NCBI RefSeq assembly: GCF_021532655.1
Contig: NZ_JAKGAS010000005.1
Span: 302,751-366,750 of the forward strand
Direction: 5' to 3'
Length of the DNA: 64,000 nt
Source of the DNA: Paraglaciecola algarum
GTDB lineage: Bacteria > Pseudomonadota > Gammaproteobacteria > Enterobacterales > Alteromonadaceae
The notes beneath the pieces are model-generated. The model had not been told where the DNA came from. It did no database searches and saw only the letters and a list, made by a program, of their open reading frames with translations. Shown here piece by piece: positions 48,238 through 57,955 of this stretch; positions within the stretch are counted from its first letter, which is position 1, and every line of letters starts with the position of its first letter. A program made the translations under genes and the position numbers.

Positions 48238-48568
48238 GATGGTACTCCTTACCTTTGATAAAACGTATAACGCTTATTATCGAGCATGTCGTATATATAA
48301 CTTCTCGATTTGATTTTTAATTTAGTCATCATCAGTATTTACCTTTTGATTTTATTATGTATTTTTTACTATTCTGCTATCAAGAATACGCATATTTCAA
48401 AAGCAAAAGGAGGCCTGACTTTAACGCGACTTTTCTGCTTCCTATTAAAAACCATGTGCAAAATATTTTCCATAGTTAAATTAATAACCGCTTTTTCAGT
48501 AGAGCCGTTTTTACTAAAATTAGGCTTGCTCTCCACGGGTTAATAACAAAGCTATTTTCTTTATCGGC
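48238..48568. other. Gene-free spacer between pchB-like gene and repeat copy B
   Basis: 331 bp, AT-rich. A 77-codon frame (48310-48543) encodes a hydrophobic peptide with no convincing Shine-Dalgarno and no recognisable family; it is not called. Nothing else was recognised. Confidence 0.35.
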
Positions 48569-48863
48569 AGCGCCGATGCTTTTGATTTTATCGCGACTGA
48601 AACTTTTCCTAAAAAGACCTGTTCTTGTCGAATATCCAAGCATGGATGCTTGGACAAGGGCATCTTTTATAGCAGGGATGCGGCATATGCCCGGTTCGAC
48701 ATTAAAGGATAGGTCTTTTTAGAATAGGAAAGTTTGTGGAGCAAAAAGACCTTTTGGTTACTTTTGAGTCTTTTTAAAAGTAACTGGTGAAGCAGGGATG
48801 CTTTATCAAAAACGCAATGGATTGCGGTGAACGAAGTGAATAAAAAGTGGGCGTAGCCCATGC
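48569..48863 (-). repeat. Dispersed ~296-bp repeat, copy B (inverted)
   Basis: Reverse complement of copy A with high identity, including CCAGTTACTTTTAAAAAGAC, the TCCAAGCAT palindrome and the GCATGGGCTACGCC end (at 48863 on this strand). It abuts the TrmH-family gene (11 bp from its stop). With copy A it brackets the pchB-like gene as an inverted pair. Confidence 0.85.
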
Positions 48864-48873
48864 TTTTAAGAAA

Positions 48874-49641
48874 TCAAATAGACAATTGATAAACACACAT
48901 ATTCACTGCACTGGCTAAATTCAATGAATCGATACTGCCGTTCCCAGGAATAGTGAAAGCTTGGGCGTTACAATCAGCTAACGCAGTAGAAGGTACGCCT
49001 CGCGCTTCATTACCAAATAAGTAACACTCGTAATTGGCAAACTCAGAGGAATTAACTTGTGTACCTTGCATGTCTAAGTAGGCAAACTTATTAAAGCGAG
49101 TTTGTAATTCATCTAGCTCAACATCTAACTCAATGGGTACATGAAAAATAGCGCCCATGCTAGATCTCACCACTTTGGGATTAAAAGGGTCGACACTGTT
49201 AGCGCTTAGCAACAATCGAAACCCTCCAAACCAAGCTAAGGTACGTAATATGGTGCCTAAGTTACCAGGATCTTGTACTTCATGTAGGTATACACAGCGC
49301 TCACCTTTTTTCTGGCTAGTTGGCTTTGCTATAGATTGCGACGACGAAAGTGTTAATTCAGCGGGCAGAGGCACACAAGCCACTAACCCTTGAGGCGACT
49401 TAGTATTGCTCAGTTGCCCCATATGTTTTTTACTAACCACATGAATCTCAAATACGGGATCAAGCTTGTTTGCCCATTCTTGGTATTCTTCGGTCACGTA
49501 TAAACTGATAGTTGAAACATTCAATTGAGATGTTAAGGCTTTTTGCAACTCTAAAATGAGATGCTCACCTTCCACTAGATAATGACCAAACTGCACACGG
49601 TACTTTTTTTGGTGCAGCTTTTTAACATCATCTAACTTCAT
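48874..49641 (-). CDS. TrmH/SpoU-family RNA 2'-O-methyltransferase
   Basis: A 255-residue SPOUT methyltransferase. An N-terminal substrate-binding domain (RVQFGHYLVEGEHLILELQKAL) is followed by the knotted domain with motif 1 HEVQDPGNLGTILRTLAWFG, motif 2 YLFGNEARGV and motif 3 IPGNGSIDSLNLASAVNMCVY. All three SPOUT motifs including the catalytic arginine and asparagine are intact. The RNA target (rRNA or tRNA site) cannot be read. It is divergent from rlmE. Confidence 0.9.
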   Translation of the reverse strand: MKLDDVKKLHQKKYRVQFGHYLVEGEHLILELQKALTSQLNVSTISLYVTEEYQEWANKLDPVFEIHVVSKKHMGQLSNTKSPQGLVACVPLPAELTLSSSQSIAKPTSQKKGERCVYLHEVQDPGNLGTILRTLAWFGGFRLLLSANSVDPFNPKVVRSSMGAIFHVPIELDVELDELQTRFNKFAYLDMQGTQVNSSEFANYECYLFGNEARGVPSTALADCNAQAFTIPGNGSIDSLNLASAVNMCVYQLSI

Positions 49642-49834
49642 ATCAACTTACCCTAAAATTTGTCTTTGTAACTTCAGAGCACAATTGTATCTCCTTGCTT
49701 GATTTAAGTCAGGCAAAAACAGTCAATTGCTATTAATCTAAAAAATCAAACATTAACCATCTATGGAATTGGCAAATTAAGCGAGCAGGCTTACAATAGC
49801 GCCAATCGCAGAAATACCAACACTTGAGTAATTT

Positions 49835-50455
49835 ATGGCCCAATCAGCAAGCAGTAAAAAATGGATGGACGAACACGTCAGTGATCCCTATGTAAAAAAA
49901 GCCCAAGCTGATGGTTACCGCTCGCGCGCAAGTTATAAACTGATTGAAATAAACGACAAGGACAAGCTGTTTCAACCAGGTAAAATTGTGATGGATCTGG
50001 GTTCTGCTCCCGGAGGCTGGTCACAAGTTATCGCCCCCATAATCGGTGATTCAGGCCATTTAATTGCATCAGATATTCTGCATATGGACAGCATAATCGG
50101 CGCTCACTTTATTCAAGGTGATTTCACCGAAGAATCGGTATACAACGAAATTTTGACCGCTTTAAATGGCGAAAAGGTAGATGTGGTTGTGTCAGACATG
50201 GCCCCTAATTTAAGCGGGGTAAAAACCACAGACCAATACTCGTCAATATATCTTGTAGAGTTAGCTCTGGACATGGCCCGCAACGTACTTAAACCCAACG
50301 GTAACTTTTGTGCAAAAGTATTCCAAGGTGTTGGCTATGAAGAATACGTAAAAGATGTACGACAATCGTTCAACAAAGTAGTGATCCGCAAACCACAAGC
50401 ATCACGTCCAAGATCACGTGAAGTGTATGTAGTAGGTAAAGGGTTTAAAGGTTAA
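49835..50455 (+). CDS. rlmE: 23S rRNA (uridine-2552 2'-O) methyltransferase RlmE
   Basis: FtsJ/RrmJ-family enzyme that methylates the A-loop of 23S rRNA late in 50S assembly. The 206 residues show the SAM-binding VMDLGSAPGGWSQV and the catalytic tetrad K35, D121 (VVSDMAPN), K161 (FCAKVFQG) and E196 (SREVYVV), matching E. coli K38-D124-K164-E199 with a constant offset. In most gammaproteobacteria rlmE is followed by ftsH; here a 296-bp repeat and convergent mrcB follow, so either the operon has been broken or this is a second copy. Confidence 0.92.
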   Translation: MAQSASSKKWMDEHVSDPYVKKAQADGYRSRASYKLIEINDKDKLFQPGKIVMDLGSAPGGWSQVIAPIIGDSGHLIASDILHMDSIIGAHFIQGDFTEESVYNEILTALNGEKVDVVVSDMAPNLSGVKTTDQYSSIYLVELALDMARNVLKPNGNFCAKVFQGVGYEEYVKDVRQSFNKVVIRKPQASRPRSREVYVVGKGFKG

Positions 50456-50477
50456 CTTATGTGCTTCGCACACAAAG

Positions 50478-50772
50478 CATGGGCTACGCCCTCAGAGCAA
50501 TCACTACGTTCACTGTTATCCTGACATTTTTGATGTGGCATCCCTGCCACACCAGTTACTTCTTTTCAAACGACAAAATAAGTAACCAAGAAAATCTCTG
50601 CTCCAACCAATTTTTTGGCCATATTCAAAATAGCCTTCAATGCCAGAGCGGCGAAAGGTAACATCCATGTAAAGCTATTCGCCTTGCCCAGACGTCCATG
50701 TCTGAGCATCTGACAAGGCTATTTGAAATACGGAAAATTGGATTCGCGACTAAATCAAGAGCATGGTGCGTC
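50478..50772 (+). repeat. Dispersed ~296-bp repeat, copy C (diverged)
   Basis: Starts GCATGGGCTACGCC and ends near GAGCATGGTGCGTC, the same length and order as copy A but more diverged. The GTTACTT/AAGTAAC hairpin is kept although its loop differs, and the AAGCAT palindrome is replaced by a related CAGACGTCCATGTCTG hairpin, which suggests conserved structure rather than sequence. Confidence 0.75.
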
Positions 50773-50789
50773 ACTTTAGACGCTGCGCT

Positions 50790-50940
50790 TATGATATTCA
50801 CTACGTTCACCGTAAACCTGACGTATTTTCAAACAGCATCCCTGCTGGGTGAGAATATGCAATGGATTGCAGTAAGCAAAACGCATGCTTGGTGAACGAA
50901 GTGAATACTTTTAATCTTAGTAGCGCAGCTATGCTTCTAA
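50790..50940. repeat. Partial, inverted fragments of the dispersed repeat
   Basis: Contains a direct fragment of the element head (ATTCACTACGTTCACCGT, near 50799) and, facing it, an inverted fragment (GGTGAACGAAGTGAATA, near 50893-50909), with GCTGCGC and GCGCAGC at the outer edges. The two half-copies form a long imperfect inverted repeat just before the mrcB stop. Confidence 0.65.
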
Positions 50941-50958
50941 ATTCACGCTAATTTCCAA

Positions 50959-53307
50959 TTAGTCAAATATTTTTTGCCACCAACTTTTTGGTTTCTCTGG
51001 CACTCGTGACTCTCCAAAACACTTTTTAGGTGTTGGCGGTAAAGCATCGGTAATGGCTGGCACACTGTAAGTGTCTTTACAGCCAGCTTTACTCAACTTT
51101 CCTGTTTCCATGTCGAAGTGAGTAATTGCTAACCCTGATGGAAAACGCCTGACCAACGACTTAGGCTCTTGCTGTTGTTGATAACCAATAAATAACTGCA
51201 TGGCACCACTTGCGCCACTCAAATTCACAGGTTGGTTGTTGTCTTTACCTATCCAGCTGGTGATCAAGATATTTTTATCAAAGCCACTAAACCAGCTATC
51301 GCGATAATCGTCGGTAGTGCCGGTTTTGCCTGCCATGTTAATGTCTGGAAATTTGCTTCTAATGGATTTAGCTGTGCCCTCTAAAGTGACTTTATGCAGT
51401 GCATAATTCAGCAAATAACTGGCTTGTTCATCCACTCTTTGTTCGGGTGCTTGGTCAAAATGCCACAATAAATTATTGTCTGGCGACATTATGGCCGTGA
51501 TGGAATGTAAGGGAATATACCGCCCATTATTGGCCATGGTTTGATACATTTGATTGACCTGCAAAGGCGAAAAATTTACCGCGCCTAGTGTCATGGCTGG
51601 ATAAAGAGCTATATCTTCTTCAACACCTAAGCGCCATATGGTATCTGCAATAGTGCCTAAACCTAAGTTCATGCCCAAGGTCACGGTTGGTACATTGAGT
51701 GATTTGGTTAAGGCTGTGAGTAAAGGTACTTGGCCACGGAATTTTTTATCGGAGTTTTGTGGTTGCCATAACTTACCTTCGGTACTTTTGAGTTTAATGG
51801 GTTCGTCGGTTAACAAGGTGGCTAGGTTATAGTCTGCAGCTTGTTCAAGAGCCGTTAAATAAATAGCGGGTTTAATTAATGACCCTATGGCTCGTTTGGC
51901 ATCCAAGGCGCGGTTAAAACCTGCATAATCAACTTTGCGGCCCCCTACAATTGAGCGCACTTCGCCTGAATCAATATCGGTAATGATCATAGCGGCTTCA
52001 AAGCCTGTTTTACCTATGCGTTTTTCTTGCTTTATCACTCCCGCAGCCACGGCTTTTTCAGCTTTTAATTGAGCATTAGAATCTAGCGTGGTAAAAACTT
52101 TTAAGCCGGATTGCCTGATATTGGGATTATCTAATACCTGTTTTAACTCTCTTCTAACCATATCCATAAAAGCAGGATGTTTGTCTTTTTTAAGACTTGC
52201 CCCTGTGGCTAATTTAATGGGTTTAGCTACCAGTTCTTCGTATTCATTGGAGGTTAGCAGATGATCTTCAAACATCATGCGTAACACTAAATCACGACGA
52301 GTTTTTACTCTTTCTGGATACCTTTTAGGATTGTAATAGGAGGGGCCTTTGATAATGCCCACCAACATTGCCATTTCTTCAACACGTAATTCATTTAACG
52401 GGCGGTCAAAATAGAAATAGCTAGCCAGGCCAAAACCATGTACACCTGTATCGCCATTTTGGCCTAAAAATACTTCATTTAGGTAGGCTTCTAAAATCAC
52501 GTCTTTGCTGTATCTAAACTCAATGATAAGCGCCATTAAAGCTTCTTTAGCTTTGCGGCTAATGGTTTGTTCGCGGGTTAAAAACAGATTTTTAACTAAC
52601 TGTTGGGTTAAGGTACTTCCACCTTGTACAGTTCTACCTGCTGATACATTGGCTATCAAGGCGCGCATAATCGATAAAGGGGCAATACCAAAATGCTGAT
52701 AAAAGTCGTTGTCTTCCACTGCAACTAAAGCCTGGGTTAATAGTGGAGGCACATCATGAATATCAACTAACATGCGGTCTTCGCGATCACTACTTTGAAG
52801 GCGGGTGACCAACCAAGGTTCAAGATAAAAACTATTAATAGACTCTCTCGTGGTCAAATCTTGAATTTTACTAACCCGTTGTTTACTTAACGTCACTTCT
52901 ATAAAACGTAAATCTTCTGCACCATGGGGGAAATCAAATTGGCGTCTTTGGATACGAATACGGTTACCTAAAACTTGATATTCACCTGAGCCTTGAGCCC
53001 GTGTAACTTTGCGGTAACCAAGCAGGGTTAATTCTTCTTCAATTTCGTTAATAGTAATTTCTTGTTTGAGGGCCAAGTAAAGTGGTCGTGCAAATATTTG
53101 CGCCGGGACTTGCCATTTGTTGCCAGCAAACTTTTTACTAATTTGCGCATCTAAGTAAACACAGTAACCGCCTAATATTAACGCGCCCACAACAAATAAT
53201 TTAAACCAGTTACGAAAAAACCAACGAAATGGATTCATTCGTTGCCAAAAGGACGGTTTAGTGTCGGCTGTGGTTTTAGTTGTTTTTTTAGGCACGGTTT
53301 TGCTCAT
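50959..53307 (-). CDS. mrcB: Penicillin-binding protein 1B
   Basis: Bifunctional class A PBP (782 residues) that polymerises and cross-links peptidoglycan. It has a cytoplasmic basic N-terminus, one transmembrane helix (about 34-52), a UB2H-like domain for its lipoprotein activator (KQEITINEIEEELTLLGYRKV), glycosyltransferase GT51 (VEDNDFYQHFGI near 196; GGSTLTQQLVKNLFL) and a transpeptidase with active serine in GSLIKP near 474, the SLN triad in KSLNVPTV and KTGTTDDYRD near 659. Everything is intact. It overlaps hrpB by 20 bp, the usual hrpB-mrcB pairing. Confidence 0.95.
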   Translation of the reverse strand: MSKTVPKKTTKTTADTKPSFWQRMNPFRWFFRNWFKLFVVGALILGGYCVYLDAQISKKFAGNKWQVPAQIFARPLYLALKQEITINEIEEELTLLGYRKVTRAQGSGEYQVLGNRIRIQRRQFDFPHGAEDLRFIEVTLSKQRVSKIQDLTTRESINSFYLEPWLVTRLQSSDREDRMLVDIHDVPPLLTQALVAVEDNDFYQHFGIAPLSIMRALIANVSAGRTVQGGSTLTQQLVKNLFLTREQTISRKAKEALMALIIEFRYSKDVILEAYLNEVFLGQNGDTGVHGFGLASYFYFDRPLNELRVEEMAMLVGIIKGPSYYNPKRYPERVKTRRDLVLRMMFEDHLLTSNEYEELVAKPIKLATGASLKKDKHPAFMDMVRRELKQVLDNPNIRQSGLKVFTTLDSNAQLKAEKAVAAGVIKQEKRIGKTGFEAAMIITDIDSGEVRSIVGGRKVDYAGFNRALDAKRAIGSLIKPAIYLTALEQAADYNLATLLTDEPIKLKSTEGKLWQPQNSDKKFRGQVPLLTALTKSLNVPTVTLGMNLGLGTIADTIWRLGVEEDIALYPAMTLGAVNFSPLQVNQMYQTMANNGRYIPLHSITAIMSPDNNLLWHFDQAPEQRVDEQASYLLNYALHKVTLEGTAKSIRSKFPDINMAGKTGTTDDYRDSWFSGFDKNILITSWIGKDNNQPVNLSGASGAMQLFIGYQQQQEPKSLVRRFPSGLAITHFDMETGKLSKAGCKDTYSVPAITDALPPTPKKCFGESRVPEKPKSWWQKIFD

Positions 53308-55831
53308 TCATTAACATTCTTTTTTTAGTTGTGGTGGTAGCTTGAGAGTTGACAGGATCATCAGGCCAGAAATGTCGAGGATAACGGCCTTTCATTTCTT
53401 TTTGAACCTCTTTGTAAGAGCCATTCCAAAATCCAGGTAAGTCTTGGGTGGTTTGTAATGGCCTCTGGGCCGGAGACAGTAATTCAATAGTTAGCGCCAA
53501 CTTACCTTTATTAACCTTTGGATGCTGCTTTAGCCCATAAAGTTCTTGCATACGTACCGACAAAGTCACTTTTGTATTGTTTGATTCTGAACCTTCATTT
53601 ATTGAATCTTCAATTCTTGGAGCAAAATAATATAGGCGACTATTACGACCACTAGGTAAAGCCAACACCTCTGGTAGATGTTCATTTAAAATTTGTTGCT
53701 CAGGATAATCTAACAAAGCCTTTAATTGGCCGCTAAAATTACATTGAGATAATTGCGCCCAACTAGTGACATTATTTAAATACGGTAATAACCAAGAGTC
53801 CATAGATGCCAATAAACCAGCGTCAGAAAAATCTGCTAACACTCCTTCAATTTGCAATTCTTTCGCCAAACGCACCCGATAAACAAACTGCCAAGTTGTT
53901 TCATCAAAGGGCAAATCTTGTATACCTTTTTTAGTAATCACTTGTTGCCAAATATCACAGATTTGTTGGCTAGATGGTTTTGCCAAAGGCTGTTTTACAA
54001 TGGTGATTTTGCCTAGTGACTTAATAGAATACGCGGCAATTTTTTGCTGAGTATCTTCCCACTCTAACATTTCTTGTTGATTAATTAGATGAGAAAAATG
54101 TTGCTCTATTTGTTTTAAACTAATTGGTTCAGCATAACGTATTTGAGCATTATCTTGCTGGCTATCACTTGAAGTCATAGTCCCTACGGCCAACCATTTT
54201 TGCGCAAGCAGCGCATCATCACGTTGCAAAACAGCCCCAGCCCCATTTGCTAGCTGATAACGTTCAGCACTTCTTTGTTTAGCTAACCACTGTGGGTAAG
54301 CAAAACCTACCAATACAGCCACATCTTCAAATGGCCAGCCAGATGCTGGGTTTGCAGGTAATTGGCAATTTAGTTTTTTATGCCACTGTTTTATGATTTG
54401 CCAAATAGCATGATTTTTTTGTGTTAACAAAAAATGCAGGCGGGCTGAAATTTCAGCTCCAATAATTTGACTGCTTGTACGTGGTAGTGGGTCTTTACTT
54501 TCAAATAAAGCGGCTAAAGTACAAGCCAAACTCAAATGAGCCTGGCTTATCTCTTTGCTTTTCAGCAGCATGACTGCGATAGAAGGGTGTCCGCTTAAAC
54601 CATGAACTTGCCTGCCTAAAGGAGTAATGTTTTGTGATCTGTCAAGCAAACCTAACTGCTTTAAAAAATCACTACCTTGGGCTAATTGAGCATCAGTAGG
54701 GTAATCGATCAAACTTAATTCTTTGACTGGTGCGCCCCAGATTGCACTTTCTAACATGAAGCTACTCATGTCGGTTTGCAATATTTCTGGTATTGATTGA
54801 GGTGTTAGTCTGTCTTGTTGTTCTTTACTCCATAATCGATAACAAGTACCAGGGCCTAAACGCCCTGCTCGCCCGGCTCTTTGTATCGCTGAAGCTTGAG
54901 ATATTTTTTTAGTTTGCAGATGAGTGATGCCACGATTGAGATGAAATACCGCAGTTTTTTCCACCCCACTGTCGACAACAAATTCGATACCTTCAATGGT
55001 TAAACTGGTTTCAGCAATGTTGGTGGCTAGTACTATTTTTCGTTTACCATTTTTATCTGGCTGTAGAGCTAAATCCTGTTGTTGTTTTGCTAGTTCTGAA
55101 TACAAACAATGTACCGACACATCAGCTGAAAAATGTTGCTTTAGCTTTTCTGCAGTTTTATTAATATCTGCCGCGCCCGGCAAAAACACTAAACCGTCTC
55201 CTTGATGCTTAGCAAACACCTCAATCACTACACGGCTGATATTTTCGGCTAAAGGCAAACTTGAATGACCCACTCGGTATTCGATTTCTACTGGATAGGT
55301 TCGCCCCTGAGATTCTAATAACTTAGCCTGAGGCATTAAAGTTTGGATGGCTTGTACATCTAAGGTGGCTGACATCACTAATAACCTGAGATCATCCCTC
55401 AGTGCTTGTTGCACCTCAAGACATAAGGCCAAGGAGAAATCTGCATGGATATTGCGCTCATGAAATTCATCAAAAATCACCAAAGCCACATCAGGTAACT
55501 CAGGTTCATTTTGTAACATACGGGTAAGAATACCTTCTGTTACTATTTCAATACAAGTGTGAGCACTAACTTTGGTTTCACCTCGAATTCGATAACCGAT
55601 TGTCTGCCCAACACTTTCATTTAGTTGCTTAGCTAAGTAAGTGGCAATATTTCGAGCGGCTAACCTTCTGGGCTGTAGCATCAAAATCTTTTTATGTTTA
55701 AAACACTCAAGTGTTAACAACGACAAAGGTAAACAGGTAGACTTACCTGCACCAGGCGGAGCGACAACAATAGCATCACCGCTATTTAGTTGTTGATGTA
55801 AGGCTGGTAAAATTTGGCTAACGGGTAACAA
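53288..55831 (-). CDS. hrpB: ATP-dependent helicase HrpB
   Basis: DEAH-box RNA/DNA-type helicase of 847 residues: Walker A VAPPGAGKSTCLPL near 23-36, DEFH box FDEFHERNIHAD near 119, motif III MSATLD, motif V ATNIAETSLTIEGI and motif VI QRAGRAGRLGPGTCYRLW, followed by winged-helix/ratchet and the HrpB-specific C-terminus (PKVNKGKLALTIELLSPAQRP, YPRHFWPDDP). The start is TTG 55831; an in-frame stop lies just upstream, so no ATG alternative exists near it. It is co-transcribed with mrcB. Confidence 0.94.
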   Translation of the reverse strand: MLPVSQILPALHQQLNSGDAIVVAPPGAGKSTCLPLSLLTLECFKHKKILMLQPRRLAARNIATYLAKQLNESVGQTIGYRIRGETKVSAHTCIEIVTEGILTRMLQNEPELPDVALVIFDEFHERNIHADFSLALCLEVQQALRDDLRLLVMSATLDVQAIQTLMPQAKLLESQGRTYPVEIEYRVGHSSLPLAENISRVVIEVFAKHQGDGLVFLPGAADINKTAEKLKQHFSADVSVHCLYSELAKQQQDLALQPDKNGKRKIVLATNIAETSLTIEGIEFVVDSGVEKTAVFHLNRGITHLQTKKISQASAIQRAGRAGRLGPGTCYRLWSKEQQDRLTPQSIPEILQTDMSSFMLESAIWGAPVKELSLIDYPTDAQLAQGSDFLKQLGLLDRSQNITPLGRQVHGLSGHPSIAVMLLKSKEISQAHLSLACTLAALFESKDPLPRTSSQIIGAEISARLHFLLTQKNHAIWQIIKQWHKKLNCQLPANPASGWPFEDVAVLVGFAYPQWLAKQRSAERYQLANGAGAVLQRDDALLAQKWLAVGTMTSSDSQQDNAQIRYAEPISLKQIEQHFSHLINQQEMLEWEDTQQKIAAYSIKSLGKITIVKQPLAKPSSQQICDIWQQVITKKGIQDLPFDETTWQFVYRVRLAKELQIEGVLADFSDAGLLASMDSWLLPYLNNVTSWAQLSQCNFSGQLKALLDYPEQQILNEHLPEVLALPSGRNSRLYYFAPRIEDSINEGSESNNTKVTLSVRMQELYGLKQHPKVNKGKLALTIELLSPAQRPLQTTQDLPGFWNGSYKEVQKEMKGRYPRHFWPDDPVNSQATTTTKKRMLMNEQNRA

Positions 55832-55925
55832 GTACTATCTCATTGGATATAAATATATTTTCTGATTGGGATCATATCAGCTTTTTGGCACACAAGGTGT
55901 GCGACTAAACAGGGAATATGCATAG

Positions 55926-56462
55926 ATGCGAGCATTTTTAGGTTTATCGCCAGATGCCAAAACAAAATTGGCAATTGATGCGTGGCGACACAAATCCTTA
56001 CCGCAATTTAATGCCCCAGTTCCTGCGGCTAACTTTCATGTTACCTTAGCTTTTTTAGGACAAGTCACAGCTAAACACTTAGATAGCATCAACACTGAAA
56101 TTGAAAACATGCCAGATATCGCCGAGTTTGATGTGACATTAGATCAAGTAGGCTATTGGCCTAAACCAAAAGCCTTTTGGTTAGGTTGTCAAAATAGCGC
56201 CGAGCAACATAAGCAACTGGCTAAACAATTACATAAAATAGCCAAGATTGCAGGGCTTAATCTGCCTAAACACCCCTATATACCCCATTTAACATTAGCC
56301 CGTAAATGTAATGAAAACCCACCAGCCCCATTAATCCAACCCAATTTTAATTGGCGAGCCAAAGAATTTCATTTGTATGAATCTGTGTCTAGCTCTCATG
56401 GTGTGGCTTATCATATTAGGCAATCTTGGCCATTAAAAATGTCCTTTAGTTTTAACCGATAA
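55926..56462 (+). CDS. thpR: RNA 2',3'-cyclic phosphodiesterase ThpR (LigT)
   Basis: A 178-residue 2H phosphoesterase that opens 2',3'-cyclic phosphates on RNA ends. Both catalytic H-x-T/S-x motifs are visible: H38-V-T-L in AANFHVTLAFLG and H121-L-T-L in YIPHLTLARK. The length is normal. It diverges from hrpB. Confidence 0.93.
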   Translation: MRAFLGLSPDAKTKLAIDAWRHKSLPQFNAPVPAANFHVTLAFLGQVTAKHLDSINTEIENMPDIAEFDVTLDQVGYWPKPKAFWLGCQNSAEQHKQLAKQLHKIAKIAGLNLPKHPYIPHLTLARKCNENPPAPLIQPNFNWRAKEFHLYESVSSSHGVAYHIRQSWPLKMSFSFNR

Positions 56463-56491
56463 AAAAACTGCCCTATAAATTGAAGCAACGC

Positions 56492-57838
56492 CTAATTTAA
56501 CGCGGCAAGGATTTTGCTAAAATTTTTGTCATCAGGATAGGAACTATCCCAACCCAATCGAACGATCACTGTATTGTGCGTAGGAAAAATCATTACTCTT
56601 TGTTTGCGATTTCCCAACATTGCGTATGTATCTTCAGGCAAGTCTGGCCAACGAGCAGCATCGCCACCTGTATTTAACCAAAATTGAAAGCCATAACTAC
56701 CGTCATTCAAACTTTCATTTGGGGTAGTCGCAGCTTCTACCCATTCTCGACTCAAAACTTTTTGATTATTGATTACCCCCTGATTAACCATTAATAATCC
56801 CATCCTGGCCCAATCTCTAGCAGACGAAAATATATATGAACTACCAACAAAAATCCCCTCAGCATCCACTTCAAATACTGTATTTGCCATTCCTAGTGGT
56901 TGAGCTATTTGTTCATAGAAATAATTAATTAGCGTTTGTGGATCGCCACCTAAAGAATCAAAAAGGTAACGCATTAATATATTTGTGGTACCAGAAGAAT
57001 AATGGAAATGTTCACCAACCTGATAAATTGACGGTTTATGTAAAGCGAATTGGGATGTACTTGGCTCTAAAAACAACATGCGAGTCGCATCAGTTCCTGG
57101 TATGTAATTCTCGTCAAATTCCAAACCAGAGGACATTTGCAATAAACTTTTGAGAGAAATTTGGTTTCTTTGGTCGCCTTTCCAAGGCGTAAATAACTGA
57201 GTGCTATTTAAATCAATTTGCCGTGTTGTGACAGCATGCCCCAACATTATGGCAGTTAAGCTTTTGCCCATAGACCAACCTAATAATGGTGTGTTTTGGT
57301 CAAATCCAGAGCCATATGCTTCCGCCAAGATTTGACCGTCTTTCACTACTAATAAGGCTCGGGTATCTAACCCAGCTAATTTGTCAGCAGCCATAATTTC
57401 ATCGACCACGGCTTGTAATTGGGTATCGATAGAATTAACAGTTTCGCCTGCAGGCCACAACAAGGAAGAAGAATTAAATGAAGGGACGGTTAAACTGTTT
57501 AAATCAAAGGTAGCTTGAGCATTATCTAAGGTACAACCCAAACCTTTTCGATAAGTAGCACTAGCTTGTGACAAACCAAGAAAGTTGGTGGAGACACTGC
57601 TTTGATGGTAATAAATATCTAGTAAATTATTAGCCGGCGAATAACCAGCCAAATCGGATACAATCTGTGCTTCAGACAAACCGCCGACAAACTTTCCAGA
57701 ACAAGCAATTTTAGCCCCCAAGCCTGTAGATACACCTAATGCATCATCTATCGCAAAAACAGAAATCCCAAGCCAGCGTAAACCACTGGCAATAAATATC
57801 AAAACGACAACGAGAGAAATACTCAATTTTTTCAACAT
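56492..57838 (-). CDS. Beta-lactamase-family serine hydrolase
   Basis: A 448-residue membrane-anchored or exported protein of the class C beta-lactamase/esterase fold (COG1680). N-terminal hydrophobic anchor (ISLVVVLIFIASGLRWL); catalytic S189-M-G-K192 in LLGWSMGKSLTA; second motif Y-S-S in FHYSSGTTNILM near 278. The C-terminal HNTVIVRLGW replaces the usual KTG, as in 6-aminohexanoate-dimer hydrolase-like members. The substrate is unknown; esterase or peptide hydrolase activity is more likely than antibiotic resistance. Monocistronic. Confidence 0.85.
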   Translation of the reverse strand: MLKKLSISLVVVLIFIASGLRWLGISVFAIDDALGVSTGLGAKIACSGKFVGGLSEAQIVSDLAGYSPANNLLDIYYHQSSVSTNFLGLSQASATYRKGLGCTLDNAQATFDLNSLTVPSFNSSSLLWPAGETVNSIDTQLQAVVDEIMAADKLAGLDTRALLVVKDGQILAEAYGSGFDQNTPLLGWSMGKSLTAIMLGHAVTTRQIDLNSTQLFTPWKGDQRNQISLKSLLQMSSGLEFDENYIPGTDATRMLFLEPSTSQFALHKPSIYQVGEHFHYSSGTTNILMRYLFDSLGGDPQTLINYFYEQIAQPLGMANTVFEVDAEGIFVGSSYIFSSARDWARMGLLMVNQGVINNQKVLSREWVEAATTPNESLNDGSYGFQFWLNTGGDAARWPDLPEDTYAMLGNRKQRVMIFPTHNTVIVRLGWDSSYPDDKNFSKILAALN

Positions 57839-57955
57839 ATTACTACTGCAGAAACTAAAATAAATAAGGTTGAAATCAGAGTACCATGTTCATGAAGCTC
57901 ATCAAACATAGCAACGGGTATAGTAAATGTGTGCCAACTTACGATTTATAGGATG

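Noticed and set aside
48310..48543. Hydrophobic 77-codon frame after the pchB-like gene
   Set aside because: No Shine-Dalgarno, no family resemblance, AT-rich DNA that makes hydrophobic frames by chance.
50461..50895. Two short frames downstream of rlmE
   Set aside because: They lie wholly inside repeat copy C and its fragments.
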